52,931 nt of DNA from CAYZED01 sp964477445 (GTDB lineage Bacteria > Bacillota > Clostridia > Lutisporales > Lutisporaceae): contig CAYZED010000018.1 of the NCBI GenBank assembly GCA_964477445.1, positions 1-52,931 of the forward strand, given 5' to 3'. Below are positions 7,505 through 16,455 of the stretch, in pieces (the first letter of the stretch is position 1; each line of letters starts with the position of its first letter). The notes below the pieces were generated by a model that ran no database searches, had not been told where the DNA came from, and worked only from the letters and a program-made list of their open reading frames with translations. The position numbers were made by a program, and so were the translations under genes.

Positions 7505-8647
7505 TTGAATAATTTTGAATATAGATACCATAAGGGAGATCATTCAAGCACTAACGAGAGAATATATAAACCAGGCGAAGAAAATATATTAGAGAAAAAG
7601 ACAGGCCATCATCATGGTGGAGGAAATAATCATCACCATGAACATGACCACGGACACGACCATGACCATGACCACGGACATGACCATGAGCATGACCACC
7701 GCCATGAACATGACCACCGCCATGAACATGACCATGAATATGACCACGACCACCGACATGACCACGACCACGGACATGACCATCATCATGAACATGACCA
7801 TCATCATGAACATGACCATGAACACGACCACGACCACGGACATGACCATGATCACGGCCACGACCATGAGCATGACCACCGCAATGAACACGACCACGAT
7901 AATAAACATGATGGGCATAAGCATGGATATCACCAAAATCGCACAGAAAAGAAAAACTCATGCTCTTCAGCTACAGATAAGGAAACACGCGAAATCGAGA
8001 TAAAAGAAGCTATTCATGGATTAAATGACAAAATAGCGGGAGATTTAAATAAAGAGTTAAACAATAGAAGTATATTTATGGTAAATGTTATGGGGGCTCC
8101 AGGTGCTGGAAAAACTTCATCACTAATAGGAATAATTAATAATTTGAAAACCCTCACACCAAATGTAGTTGAAGGAGATATCGAGTCTGATTTAGATGCT
8201 GTAACAATGCAGAAATTGGGTATAAATACAATTCAGATAAACACTGGTGGCGCGTGTCATCTTGATTCGCCTTTGGTTAAGATGGCAGTAGCAAATCTAG
8301 AATTCAAAAAAAACAGCATTTTATTCATAGAGAATATTGGAAATCTAGTTTGTCCAGCCGAATTTTCAATTGGTGAACACATAAAGCTACTCGTAGTTAC
8401 CGTAACAGAAGGAAGCGATAAACCATATAAATATCCTTTAGCGTTTGAGAAAGCTGATTTGATAATATTAAACAAAGTTGATTTAATTCCCTATGTCGAT
8501 TTTGACGAAGAGTTCTTCACAAAGGGCATAAGAGGAGTAAATAAAATAGCACCTATTATTAAATGTTCTCTTAAAACTGGAGAGGGCTTTGCGGAGGTAT
8601 CAGCAATATTAGAAAAAAGGGCTGGTATTTGTTTTGAAAACAATTAA
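7505..8647 (+). CDS. hypB: Hydrogenase nickel GTPase HypB with long histidine-rich tract
   Basis: HypB is a SIMIBI-class GTPase that loads nickel with HypA. The G-domain has the P-loop GAPGAGKT near residue 197, DIESDLDA as metal-binding switch and NKVD for guanine recognition. Before it, residues about 34-142 form a tract of alternating His-Asp/Glu/Gly/Arg with roughly 50 histidines, far longer than in most HypB proteins; such tracts store nickel or other divalent metals. The N-terminal CxxCGC site of E. coli HypB is absent. TTG 7505 is preferred: GGAGG (7491-7495) fits it, while ATG 7478 has no ribosome site. hypF overlaps its end by 14 bases. Confidence 0.92.
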   Translation: MNNFEYRYHKGDHSSTNERIYKPGEENILEKKTGHHHGGGNNHHHEHDHGHDHDHDHGHDHEHDHRHEHDHRHEHDHEYDHDHRHDHDHGHDHHHEHDHHHEHDHEHDHDHGHDHDHGHDHEHDHRNEHDHDNKHDGHKHGYHQNRTEKKNSCSSATDKETREIEIKEAIHGLNDKIAGDLNKELNNRSIFMVNVMGAPGAGKTSSLIGIINNLKTLTPNVVEGDIESDLDAVTMQKLGINTIQINTGGACHLDSPLVKMAVANLEFKKNSILFIENIGNLVCPAEFSIGEHIKLLVVTVTEGSDKPYKYPLAFEKADLIILNKVDLIPYVDFDEEFFTKGIRGVNKIAPIIKCSLKTGEGFAEVSAILEKRAGICFENN

Positions 8648-11237
8648 TGTTATTATTTGGGGAGTTGTACAAGGAGTAGGGTTTAGGCCATTTCTAACAA
8701 AATTGGCTAACCAACTTGGTTTAGTTGGATGGGTAATTAACGAGGGTGGATACGTAAAGGCAACTCTGTCTGGAAACGATTCGAATATTGATGATTTTCT
8801 CGTTTCTTTGAGAAATGAAAAGCCAGAACCTGCTGAAATTGTTCATATTGATATCAATGAAGTTGATTATATACCATTTGAAGCTTTCGATATAAAAGAG
8901 AGCACAGAAGGTAGTGAAGGTTTAGTTATGTTACCAGCAGACCTTTCTATTTGCCCGACTTGTTTAAAAGAATTAGATGAAGAACAAGACCGAAGATTTA
9001 ATCATCCGTTTATTAGTTGTATGGAATGTGGTCCTCGTTATAGTATCATTGACATTGTTCCGTATGACCGTCATAATACCTCAATGGTTGATTTTCCCAT
9101 GTGTGAAAAGTGCGAGGCTGAATATACTGACAAAATAGGCAGACGATACCACGCTCAAACTATTTCGTGTCACGAGTGTGGACCATATTTGAAATATAAG
9201 AAATTATACAATGGCAAAAATGGTTATCATGCTGAAACTGATACTGATGTTGATACTAATGCTGATACTAATGTTGATACTAATGTTGCTAATGATGCAT
9301 ATAATGGGCATTATGGAGCGCATGAAAAAACAGATATATTGATAAAATATCAAGCACTAATTGCCGCTATAGAAGATGTGAAAAATGGTGGAATCATTGC
9401 CATAAAAGGAATTGGTGGATACCATTTTGCTTGTAGACCAGATATTGATGAGTGTGTAAAAAACTTAAGGGAACTTAAAGGGCGAGAAGAAAAACCTTTT
9501 GCAGTGATGTTTCCAAATATCGAAGAACTGAAAGAATATTGTTTAGTCAGTGAGCTAGAAGAAGTTTGGCTTACAGGAAAAGAAAAGCCTATATTACTTC
9601 TTGAAACCAAAGAAAAACGTTTCTCAAGCGAAGTGAGTCGCAGTAGTCGTCTATTAGGGGCTTTTTTACCATATACTCCTTTACAAAAATTGATATTAAA
9701 AGAAACAGGACCTTTAATTATGACCAGTGCAAATATTTCAGATGAGCCGATTATTATTGATGAGGAAGAAATATTTAGTATTAAGAAAAGATTTGTTAAT
9801 AATGAATCAAAATATCTTACATCGATACTTTTTAATGATCGAAAAATCAGAACGGGCGAAGATGATTCTGTGGCTAGGGTTTATGGGGATAAATTTAGAA
9901 TTATAAGACGTGCGAGAGGTTTTGTACCAGTTCCGATATTTATTGAAGGTTTGAATGCTCAAATTAAAGGATTGGATACCCAAGAGGAGAAAAAAAGCTC
10001 GATATCAGATGGTATTCAAATTTTTGCAACTGGCGGCCAGCTAAAAAATACTTTTTGTGTTTCCAAAGGTTCATTTTCATATGTAAGTCAACATCATGGA
10101 GATTTGGAAGACTTTAGAACAAACGAAACGTTTATAAAAAACACCGAACGAGTTATGGAAATGATGCGTATAAAACCAGAAATTATAGTTTGTGATATGC
10201 ACCCTCGATATTTTACAACAAGATTTGCTGAAACTTTTTCAAAAGATCGAAAAATATCTTTGATAAAAGTTCAACATCATCATGCACATGCAGCTTCTGT
10301 TGCGGCAGAACATTCTATTAACGAAAAGCATCTTGCTATTGTTTTTGATGGCACTGGATACGGAACTGACGGGAAAATATGGGGTGGAGAATTCTTAATT
10401 TGTGATGAAGAAAAATTTGAGCGCTTTGCGCATCTAGAATATGTGAAGCTAATCGGTGGAGACTCTTCAATGAAAGATGTTTGGAAATCTGGGATGGGAT
10501 TTGTTTTTAAGGCTAATGAAGAGTATTCTTCTCAATTTTTATTAATCTCAAGTGAAACATCAGATTCGAAAGACGCATTAAATGAAATAGATAATAAATG
10601 GAAAATTATTAGATCTGCGTTAGTTAATGATATTAACACATTTGAAACCTCAAGTATGGGTAGATTATTCGATGCTGTTAGTTTTCTTTTAGGGCTTACA
10701 GAAAAATCTAACTTTGAGGGTGAAGCTGCAATTTTATTAGAGAATAAAGCTAATGAGTTTTTAGGGAATATTGATAAACCCCAAAAATACTATGAAGTAA
10801 TCGAACCAATCGAAAAGTCTGATTGTTTGAGATTAAGCTTTGACAAGGGAATTAAAATTATTATTGAAGAAATTAAGAAAACTTATGAATTAGAAATTAA
10901 ATTAAAAAATGCACTACAATATGAATTAGAAATTAAATTGCAAAATGAACTACAAAATGAATTACAAAAAAAATTGGCATGGGAGTTCCATGAGAATGTA
11001 GTTAACGCTTGCGTTGAGATATCAAAAAAATCTTTTGAAAAAAACAATACAAAAGTTATCACGTTATCCGGTGGTGTTTTTCAAAACAGATATTTACTAG
11101 AAAATACAATAAATAAATTAGCGCGAGAAGGATTCAAAGTGTATTCAAATGAAAAAGTCCCTGTAAATGATGGTGGAATTTCATTAGGACAACAATATAT
11201 AGCAGGGATAAAAAATCGAAAGGAGTGTATGAATTAG
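8634..11237 (+). CDS. hypF: Carbamoyltransferase HypF
   Basis: HypF makes the cyanide ligands of the [NiFe] site from carbamoyl phosphate with HypE. An acylphosphatase domain with GVVQGVGFRPF (residues 10-20) is followed by two four-Cys zinc sites (107/110/129/132 and 157/160/179/182), a YrdC-like domain from about 233, and a Kae1-like domain with HHHAHAASV and FDGTGYGTDG. At 867 residues it exceeds the usual 750-800. Two low-complexity inserts explain this: Asp/Thr/Asn/Val repeats at about 198-232 and ELEIKLQNELQ-type repeats at about 750-785. The start is TTG, overlapping hypB. Confidence 0.94.
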   Translation: MKTINVIIWGVVQGVGFRPFLTKLANQLGLVGWVINEGGYVKATLSGNDSNIDDFLVSLRNEKPEPAEIVHIDINEVDYIPFEAFDIKESTEGSEGLVMLPADLSICPTCLKELDEEQDRRFNHPFISCMECGPRYSIIDIVPYDRHNTSMVDFPMCEKCEAEYTDKIGRRYHAQTISCHECGPYLKYKKLYNGKNGYHAETDTDVDTNADTNVDTNVANDAYNGHYGAHEKTDILIKYQALIAAIEDVKNGGIIAIKGIGGYHFACRPDIDECVKNLRELKGREEKPFAVMFPNIEELKEYCLVSELEEVWLTGKEKPILLLETKEKRFSSEVSRSSRLLGAFLPYTPLQKLILKETGPLIMTSANISDEPIIIDEEEIFSIKKRFVNNESKYLTSILFNDRKIRTGEDDSVARVYGDKFRIIRRARGFVPVPIFIEGLNAQIKGLDTQEEKKSSISDGIQIFATGGQLKNTFCVSKGSFSYVSQHHGDLEDFRTNETFIKNTERVMEMMRIKPEIIVCDMHPRYFTTRFAETFSKDRKISLIKVQHHHAHAASVAAEHSINEKHLAIVFDGTGYGTDGKIWGGEFLICDEEKFERFAHLEYVKLIGGDSSMKDVWKSGMGFVFKANEEYSSQFLLISSETSDSKDALNEIDNKWKIIRSALVNDINTFETSSMGRLFDAVSFLLGLTEKSNFEGEAAILLENKANEFLGNIDKPQKYYEVIEPIEKSDCLRLSFDKGIKIIIEEIKKTYELEIKLKNALQYELEIKLQNELQNELQKKLAWEFHENVVNACVEISKKSFEKNNTKVITLSGGVFQNRYLLENTINKLAREGFKVYSNEKVPVNDGGISLGQQYIAGIKNRKECMN

Positions 11238-11265
11238 TCTGTGACTAAATCATACGAGAAATAAT

Positions 11266-11487
11266 ATGTGTGTAGCAGTGCCTGGTAAAGTAGTTGAGTT
11301 GCTTGAGAATCGAGCAATAGTTGATATAAATGGAAGCAAATTAAAAATAGATATTTCGTTTATTAATGTGAAAATGGGTGATTATGTTTTGGTTCATGCA
11401 GGGTGTGGGCTTGAAGTGTTAAAACAAGATACGGCAATGGAGATGATCCAGCTCTTTAAAGACCTGGAGGAAGTTATGTATGAGTGA
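11266..11487 (+). CDS. hypC: Hydrogenase assembly chaperone HypC
   Basis: This 73-residue protein of the HypC/HybG family carries the Fe(CN)2CO unit with HypD and delivers it to the large subunit. The essential Cys2 is in MCVAVPGKV, and the family block GDYVLVHAGCGLEVL is present. The ribosome site is poor. Its last 8 bases overlap hypD, which implies coupled translation. Confidence 0.93.
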   Translation: MCVAVPGKVVELLENRAIVDINGSKLKIDISFINVKMGDYVLVHAGCGLEVLKQDTAMEMIQLFKDLEEVMYE

Positions 11488-12532
11488 CCTAGCAGAGATA
11501 ATTAGATACCTTAAGAATTATGATGGAAGAGAAGTCAAACTAATGGAGGTATGTGGCACACATACTGCAAGTATTTTTAAAAATGGCATTAGGAGTTTGA
11601 TTTCTGATAAAATTAAGCTTATTTCGGGACCAGGCTGCCCCGTTTGTGTAACTCCAGCTGTTTATATTGATAAAGTCATAGAATATTGTAAAAAACCTAA
11701 TCATGTTGTTCTATCCTTTGGAGATATGCTTAAGGTTCCAGGAACAAAAGAATCTCTATCAGAAGCAAAAGCAAATGTCGGGCACGTTGAACTAATGTAT
11801 TCACCTTTGGATGTAATAGAAAAGGCAACTTTGAATCCAGGAATCACTTACATAATCGCAGCAGTGGGATTCGAGACGACAGTGCCGACATATGGCTTAA
11901 TTATAAAAAACGCTATAGAAGCAAATATCAAGAATATAAAAATTGTAACAGCATTAAAAACTATTATTCCCGCATTGAACTGGATTTGTGAAATAGGTGA
12001 GGATATTGATGCTTTTATTTGCCCGGGTCATGCTAGTGTAATTATTGGAGACGCAGTATATGAGCCTCTTGCTGAGAAATATAACAAACCCTTTGTAGTA
12101 GCAGGATTTGAAGCTGAACATATATTGGTAACGATTTATGACATTATAAAACAGTTAGAAGAGGGGAAAAGCAAGGTTCATAATCTTTATAAAAATGTGG
12201 TACGAAATTCTGGGAACGAAAAAGCGAAAGAATTAATTAACCGGATATTTGAAGAAGGACCAGCCGCATGGAGAGGATTGGGTATAATCAACGGCTCAGG
12301 ACTATATTTAAGAAATGAATATAAAGAATATGACGGTGGAAGCTTTGGATTAGATGAAGATAAACTTTTAAATGAAGCATGCAGGTGCGGAGAAGTAATA
12401 ATTGGTAGAATTAATCCGCCAGATTGTCCGTTATTCGGAAAAGTTTGCACTCCATCAAAGGCAATGGGCCCGTGCATGGTTTCATCAGAAGGAAGTTGTG
12501 GAATTTGGTATAGGAATACAGTAAGAGGTTAA
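11480..12532 (+). CDS. hypD: Hydrogenase maturation protein HypD, Fe-S scaffold
   Basis: HypD is the scaffold on which the Fe(CN)2CO unit is assembled. At 350 residues it has normal length. The conserved motifs are MEVCGTHT (Cys25), GPGCPVCVTP (Cys53, Cys56) and a C-terminal cysteine cluster for the [4Fe-4S] centre (CRCGEVIIGR, PDCPLFGKVC, GPCMVSSEGSCGIWYR). GGAGG lies 9 bases before the ATG. The overlap with hypC fits the HypC-HypD complex. Confidence 0.95.
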   Translation: MSDLAEIIRYLKNYDGREVKLMEVCGTHTASIFKNGIRSLISDKIKLISGPGCPVCVTPAVYIDKVIEYCKKPNHVVLSFGDMLKVPGTKESLSEAKANVGHVELMYSPLDVIEKATLNPGITYIIAAVGFETTVPTYGLIIKNAIEANIKNIKIVTALKTIIPALNWICEIGEDIDAFICPGHASVIIGDAVYEPLAEKYNKPFVVAGFEAEHILVTIYDIIKQLEEGKSKVHNLYKNVVRNSGNEKAKELINRIFEEGPAAWRGLGIINGSGLYLRNEYKEYDGGSFGLDEDKLLNEACRCGEVIIGRINPPDCPLFGKVCTPSKAMGPCMVSSEGSCGIWYRNTVRG

Positions 12533-12602
12533 ATAGTTAGGAAAATTAACAGAGCAAAATGTTGCACAAAACAACCGGCTAAAACAATATTTGGAGGTTA
12601 AT

Positions 12603-13592
12603 ATGATAATTACAATGTCTCATGGAAGCGGTGGAAAGAGTAGCAATGATTTGATTGAGGAAGTGTTTAAAATTGCTTTTAAAAATCCGGCTTTAGATAA
12701 ATTAGAAGATGCAGCAATATTAGATATTAGCGATACAAAGAAGATAGCGTTTACAACAGATTCTTTTGTAGTAAATCCGATTGTGTTCAAGGGAGGCGAT
12801 ATCGGGAAATTAGCTGTGTGTGGGACTGTTAATGATTTGTTAATGATGGGAGCAAAACCTAAATTTTTGAGTGCAGGATTCATTTTGGAGGAAGGCCTCG
12901 AAATTGAATTACTAAAAAAAATAGTCAATTCGATGGCTGAAGAAGCAAAAAAGGCTGGGGTAGAAATAGTAGCAGGTGATACAAAAGTTATCGAAGGTAA
13001 TGGAGGGTTATTCATTAATACATCCGGAATTGGATACCTCGATATTAATCAAAACATCAGTTCATCAAGCTGCAAGCCCGGAGATAAGATAATTTTGAAT
13101 GGAACACTTGGTAATCATCATGCCTGTATTTTATCTCATAGAATGGGTATTGAAAATGATATTAAAAGTGATTGCGGACTACTCACCGATATGGTAAGAG
13201 GGATGATTGATGATGGAATAAGAATTAGTACTATGCGTGACGTTACGCGTGGTGGGCTTGGCACAATAATAAACGAAATTGCAAGTAGTTCAAATATTGC
13301 TATAGTTATACAAGAAAATGCATTACCGGTTGATAATGAGATTAAAGGATTTTGCGAGATATTGGGACTAGACCAGATTTATATGGCCAACGAAGGAAAA
13401 TTCATTTGTATTGTTGATTCAGAAGATGCGGAAAAAGCATTGGGGATTATTCGCTCTTCAGATTTAGGGAAAAAAGCAGAGATAATTGGAGAAGTTACTG
13501 AAGGTAGTCCATCTGTAATTTTAGAAACAAGACTTGGTGGAAAAAGGATTATTGATGTTTTATATGGAGAGGGTTTGCCACGAATTTGTTAA
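12603..13592 (+). CDS. hypE: Hydrogenase maturation protein HypE, thiocarboxamide dehydratase
   Basis: HypE dehydrates the carbamoylated C-terminal cysteine to a thiocyanate, the cyanide donor. It belongs to the PurM/ThiL/SelD ATP-binding fold, with SHGSGGKSSNDL near the N-terminus. The protein ends in PRIC, the invariant C-terminal Cys that HypF modifies. ATG 12603 with GGAGG at 12593-12597 is preferred to the in-frame TTG 12591. It is the last gene of the ech-hyp cluster; 120 bases with an inverted repeat and a new promoter follow. Confidence 0.94.
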   Translation: MIITMSHGSGGKSSNDLIEEVFKIAFKNPALDKLEDAAILDISDTKKIAFTTDSFVVNPIVFKGGDIGKLAVCGTVNDLLMMGAKPKFLSAGFILEEGLEIELLKKIVNSMAEEAKKAGVEIVAGDTKVIEGNGGLFINTSGIGYLDINQNISSSSCKPGDKIILNGTLGNHHACILSHRMGIENDIKSDCGLLTDMVRGMIDDGIRISTMRDVTRGGLGTIINEIASSSNIAIVIQENALPVDNEIKGFCEILGLDQIYMANEGKFICIVDSEDAEKALGIIRSSDLGKKAEIIGEVTEGSPSVILETRLGGKRIIDVLYGEGLPRIC

Positions 13593-13614
13593 TATTAGTA
13601 TATTTAAATTCAAT

Positions 13615-13644
13615 TCACGTTACATTAGTTATGTGTTAACGTGA
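13615..13644. repeat. Inverted repeat between hypE and the next operon
   Basis: TCACGTTA (13615-13622) and TAACGTGA (13637-13644) form a perfect 8-base inverted repeat. No T-run follows on either strand, so it is a poor terminator. It ends 10 bases before the -35 box of the next promoter and could be an operator or an RNA-stabilising hairpin. Confidence 0.45.
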
Positions 13645-13654
13645 GTCGATGTTC

Positions 13655-13683
13655 TTGTATATTACACTTTTGAAGTTTATAAT
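13655..13683 (+). promoter_or_regulatory. Sigma-A promoter of the ftsEX operon
   Basis: TTGTAT (13655-13660) and TATAAT (13678-13683) are separated by 17 bases. The GTG start of the first gene is about 30 bases downstream with AGGTGG before it. Confidence 0.65.
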
Positions 13684-13713
13684 ATTAATGACTGCTAAAC
13701 AGGTGGTGATATA

Positions 13714-14826
13714 GTGAAGGAAGCATACGACCAACTAAAACAAAAAGCAATAATAGATAGTGGCAAGGTTGAGATAATACGTCGCTATATTAGAACAAAA
13801 TTTCCTGAGATGAATCAAATAGATCAGGGAAGTATATTTGCCGATGCTGTTCATAAATTAATAGATGGGAACATATCCCAATTCGAAGAAGGTAATAGAA
13901 AAAGAATAAAAGATAATGTTTTCAAAACTGCAACAAATAGATCAAGTTTTTATATAAATGCAGATGAAATTTTTTCGTCAGCACTTGCATTAAAGGATTA
14001 CGGGAATGATTATTTTGACAGTCTCGAAAACTGGGTTGCAGCGAATCAAGATACTAAGGTAACCAGAAATGAACTGATGAAGCTTGCTGAGAAATTGATG
14101 GATATATCAGAAGATGAACTTGAATTGAAACTTAATGAAATTATTGAAGTTGTGGATGAACAAGTAGAAATCGAAAATAGAATATTTTCAATAACTAATT
14201 CTATGGGCGTAAGTAAAAGTGACAATTCAGAGAATGATGAATTGAAAAAGAATTCAGAAGAGATTAGTAAATCGAGAACAAAACCTGCAAAAATGCAGTC
14301 AAAAAAACTATTCGTCGAAAAAGACATTACGTTAGATTCTGAGACGGAAGAAAAAATTGATCTCGATAAAGAAATATTAGATGTATTGAAAAAGCCGAAA
14401 TCAAAAGAAGAAATTTCTATATTAGCCAATAGAGATGAGAATGATTCCATTAGACCTTTGCGATTGCCAGGAAATGAAGATATTGAAATTTTTTCTCGAA
14501 GAGATGCAGATGTGTTTTTTAAGGCCATTCGAGAAAAAAAGAAGAGGAAAAAAAGACGTAAGTTAAACTTAAACATAATAGGTTCGCTTAAAGATGCATT
14601 TTCTTCTATGTTTTTGAAGATTCCAGTTAGTGAAACGAGTTTTAGAGGCATACTAGTCCAATTAATTCTTTTCCTTACTATAGTTACCATCACTGGCGCG
14701 ATTTATATTTCCTTTGAGGGCTCAAAACAGATGGTATCAGTACCACCAAAATTGACAGAAGGAACACAAATTGCGGATCCGTATAAAGATATTCTGGATT
14801 TGTATTTTACAAAAAAATCAAGATAG
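13714..14826 (+). CDS. Hypothetical single-pass membrane protein upstream of ftsEX
   Basis: I do not recognise this 370-residue protein. The N-terminal 160 residues look helical and charged, with no Cys and no known catalytic motif. A low-complexity acidic/Ser/Lys linker spans about 165-260, a very basic patch REKKKRKKRRKLN follows near 272-284, and one hydrophobic helix lies near 312-334, leaving a short outside tail. The topology would be cytoplasmic N-terminus and extracellular C-terminus. It starts with GTG (AGGTGG upstream), opens the operon and is 48 bases before ftsE, so a link to cell division or wall-hydrolase control is possible but unproven. Confidence 0.75.
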   Translation: MKEAYDQLKQKAIIDSGKVEIIRRYIRTKFPEMNQIDQGSIFADAVHKLIDGNISQFEEGNRKRIKDNVFKTATNRSSFYINADEIFSSALALKDYGNDYFDSLENWVAANQDTKVTRNELMKLAEKLMDISEDELELKLNEIIEVVDEQVEIENRIFSITNSMGVSKSDNSENDELKKNSEEISKSRTKPAKMQSKKLFVEKDITLDSETEEKIDLDKEILDVLKKPKSKEEISILANRDENDSIRPLRLPGNEDIEIFSRRDADVFFKAIREKKKRKKRRKLNLNIIGSLKDAFSSMFLKIPVSETSFRGILVQLILFLTIVTITGAIYISFEGSKQMVSVPPKLTEGTQIADPYKDILDLYFTKKSR

Positions 14827-14874
14827 TTAAACAAATCGCTTTAATCCTGATTTTTTCATGAAGGAGGACACACT

Positions 14875-15549
14875 TTGATAGAATTTGCAGCTGTTCACAA
14901 AATTTTTGATGACGGGCACAGAGTCCTAACAGATATAAATTTTAATATTGAAAAAGGCGATTTCGTTTTTTTGGTTGGCTCAAGTGGAGCTGGTAAATCA
15001 ACAATTATAAAATTGTTACTTAAAGAGACAGAAGCCACAAAAGGGAAAATCGTAATAAATAATAAAATTGTAACAAACATGCCAAGACGAGAAATCCCTT
15101 ATCATAGAAGGCATATTGGAGTTGTTTTTCAAGATTTTAGACTTTTGCCAGAGAAGACTGTTTATGAAAATGTAGCATTTGCTATGGAGATTGTGGAATC
15201 TGGAGCAAGAGAAATAAGAAAACAAGTTCCCCTTGTACTTTCGATGGTAGGTCTTACTAGAAAAGCGAAGCTATATCCACACCAACTTTCAGGGGGAGAA
15301 CAACAACGCGTATCTATTGCCAGAGCTATGGTAAATGGCCCATCAATCCTTATAGCTGACGAACCAACTGGTAACCTTGACCCTGAGATGTCCATGGATA
15401 TTATGAGAATGTTAAACGAGTTTAATTACAGAGGAACGACCATATTAATGGCTACTCATGAAAAAGAAATAGTAAATACTATGAAAAAAAGAGTTATAGC
15501 TCTCGAAAGTGGTTTGATAGTTAGAGACCAAGTGAGAGGTGGCTATTAA
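14875..15549 (+). CDS. ftsE: Cell division ATP-binding protein FtsE
   Basis: FtsE is the ATPase of the FtsEX complex that activates peptidoglycan hydrolases at the membrane. Motifs are complete: Walker A GSSGAGKST, Q-loop VVFQDFRLLP, signature LSGGEQQR, Walker B ILIADEPTG and H-loop MATHEKEI. At 224 residues it has normal length. It starts with TTG after AAGGAGGA and ends one base before the ftsX ATG. Confidence 0.95.
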   Translation: MIEFAAVHKIFDDGHRVLTDINFNIEKGDFVFLVGSSGAGKSTIIKLLLKETEATKGKIVINNKIVTNMPRREIPYHRRHIGVVFQDFRLLPEKTVYENVAFAMEIVESGAREIRKQVPLVLSMVGLTRKAKLYPHQLSGGEQQRVSIARAMVNGPSILIADEPTGNLDPEMSMDIMRMLNEFNYRGTTILMATHEKEIVNTMKKRVIALESGLIVRDQVRGGY

Positions 15550-15550
15550 T

Positions 15551-16447
15551 ATGAAAATGAGAACACTGAAATATTTCACTAGAGAAGGCATTAAAAATGT
15601 TAATAGAAATAAAGTTATGTCGTTTGCATCGATAAGTTCGGTTATAGCCGCTCTTTTAGTAATAGGAATTTTTTTCTGCATAATGATTAACATATCTTAC
15701 TTAGCAAATACGCTTGAGGCACAGGTCGAGATGGTTGTTGAAATTAGTAACGATTTAAGTCCAGATTTGATTGCATCGATGAAAAAATCTATTCTTTCCG
15801 TTCACGATGTTAAGGAAGTAACTTTTGTTTCCAAAGCTGAAGCTCTAGAAAACATGAAAAAGGCAATGGGAGATAATAAGGATGTATTATCAGGATTAGA
15901 GGCAGATAATCCTCTTCCAGATTCTTTTAAAGTAAATTTAAAGAATGCAAACTCAGCAGATGATATCGCTTTTAATATAAAATCTATCAGTAATGTTGTT
16001 AATGTGACTTATGGGAAAGACGAACTTAAGAAGTTACTGAAGTTGATATATGTAATAAGACTGAGTAGTTTGATGATCATTGCTGTTCTAATATTTATCT
16101 CAATTTTTATTATTTCAAATACTATTAAATTGACAGTCTACGCAAGAAGAAAAGAAATTGGAATAATGAAATACGTAGGAGCTACCGATACATTTGTTAG
16201 AGGTCCATTCTTGGTGGAAGGGATGCTTTTGGGATTTGTGGGAGGGCTAATTGCAGCCCTGATTTTAATGCCAGGATATATGAGTCTTGATAATTTTATT
16301 AAGAACCAAATGTTTGGATTGTTTAAAGTCTCGATTTTACCAATGTCTCAAATAGCTTTTAACCTTACCACTTTGCTAATGACAGTGGGCATAATTATAG
16401 GAGCCATAGGCAGTATGATATCTGTAAGAAGATTCATAAAGGTTTAG
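15551..16447 (+). CDS. ftsX: Cell division protein FtsX
   Basis: This 298-residue FtsX permease-like protein has an N-terminal transmembrane helix, an extracellular domain of about 120 residues and three C-terminal helices. The conserved cytoplasmic motif RRKEIGIMKYVGAT is present. The extracellular domain would contact the M23 hydrolase encoded next. The start could be ATG 15551 (GAGAGGTGG upstream) or a GTG at 15539 that overlaps ftsE; I prefer the ATG. Confidence 0.93.
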   Translation: MKMRTLKYFTREGIKNVNRNKVMSFASISSVIAALLVIGIFFCIMINISYLANTLEAQVEMVVEISNDLSPDLIASMKKSILSVHDVKEVTFVSKAEALENMKKAMGDNKDVLSGLEADNPLPDSFKVNLKNANSADDIAFNIKSISNVVNVTYGKDELKKLLKLIYVIRLSSLMIIAVLIFISIFIISNTIKLTVYARRKEIGIMKYVGATDTFVRGPFLVEGMLLGFVGGLIAALILMPGYMSLDNFIKNQMFGLFKVSILPMSQIAFNLTTLLMTVGIIIGAIGSMISVRRFIKV

Positions 16448-16455
16448 GTGATTGA

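Noticed and set aside
7551..8003. Long open frames on both strands opposite and beside the HypB histidine tract
   Set aside because: They are by-products of the repetitive CAT/GAC codons; they consist of Met/Val/Thr or Gly/His/Val/Arg repeats and lack ribosome sites.
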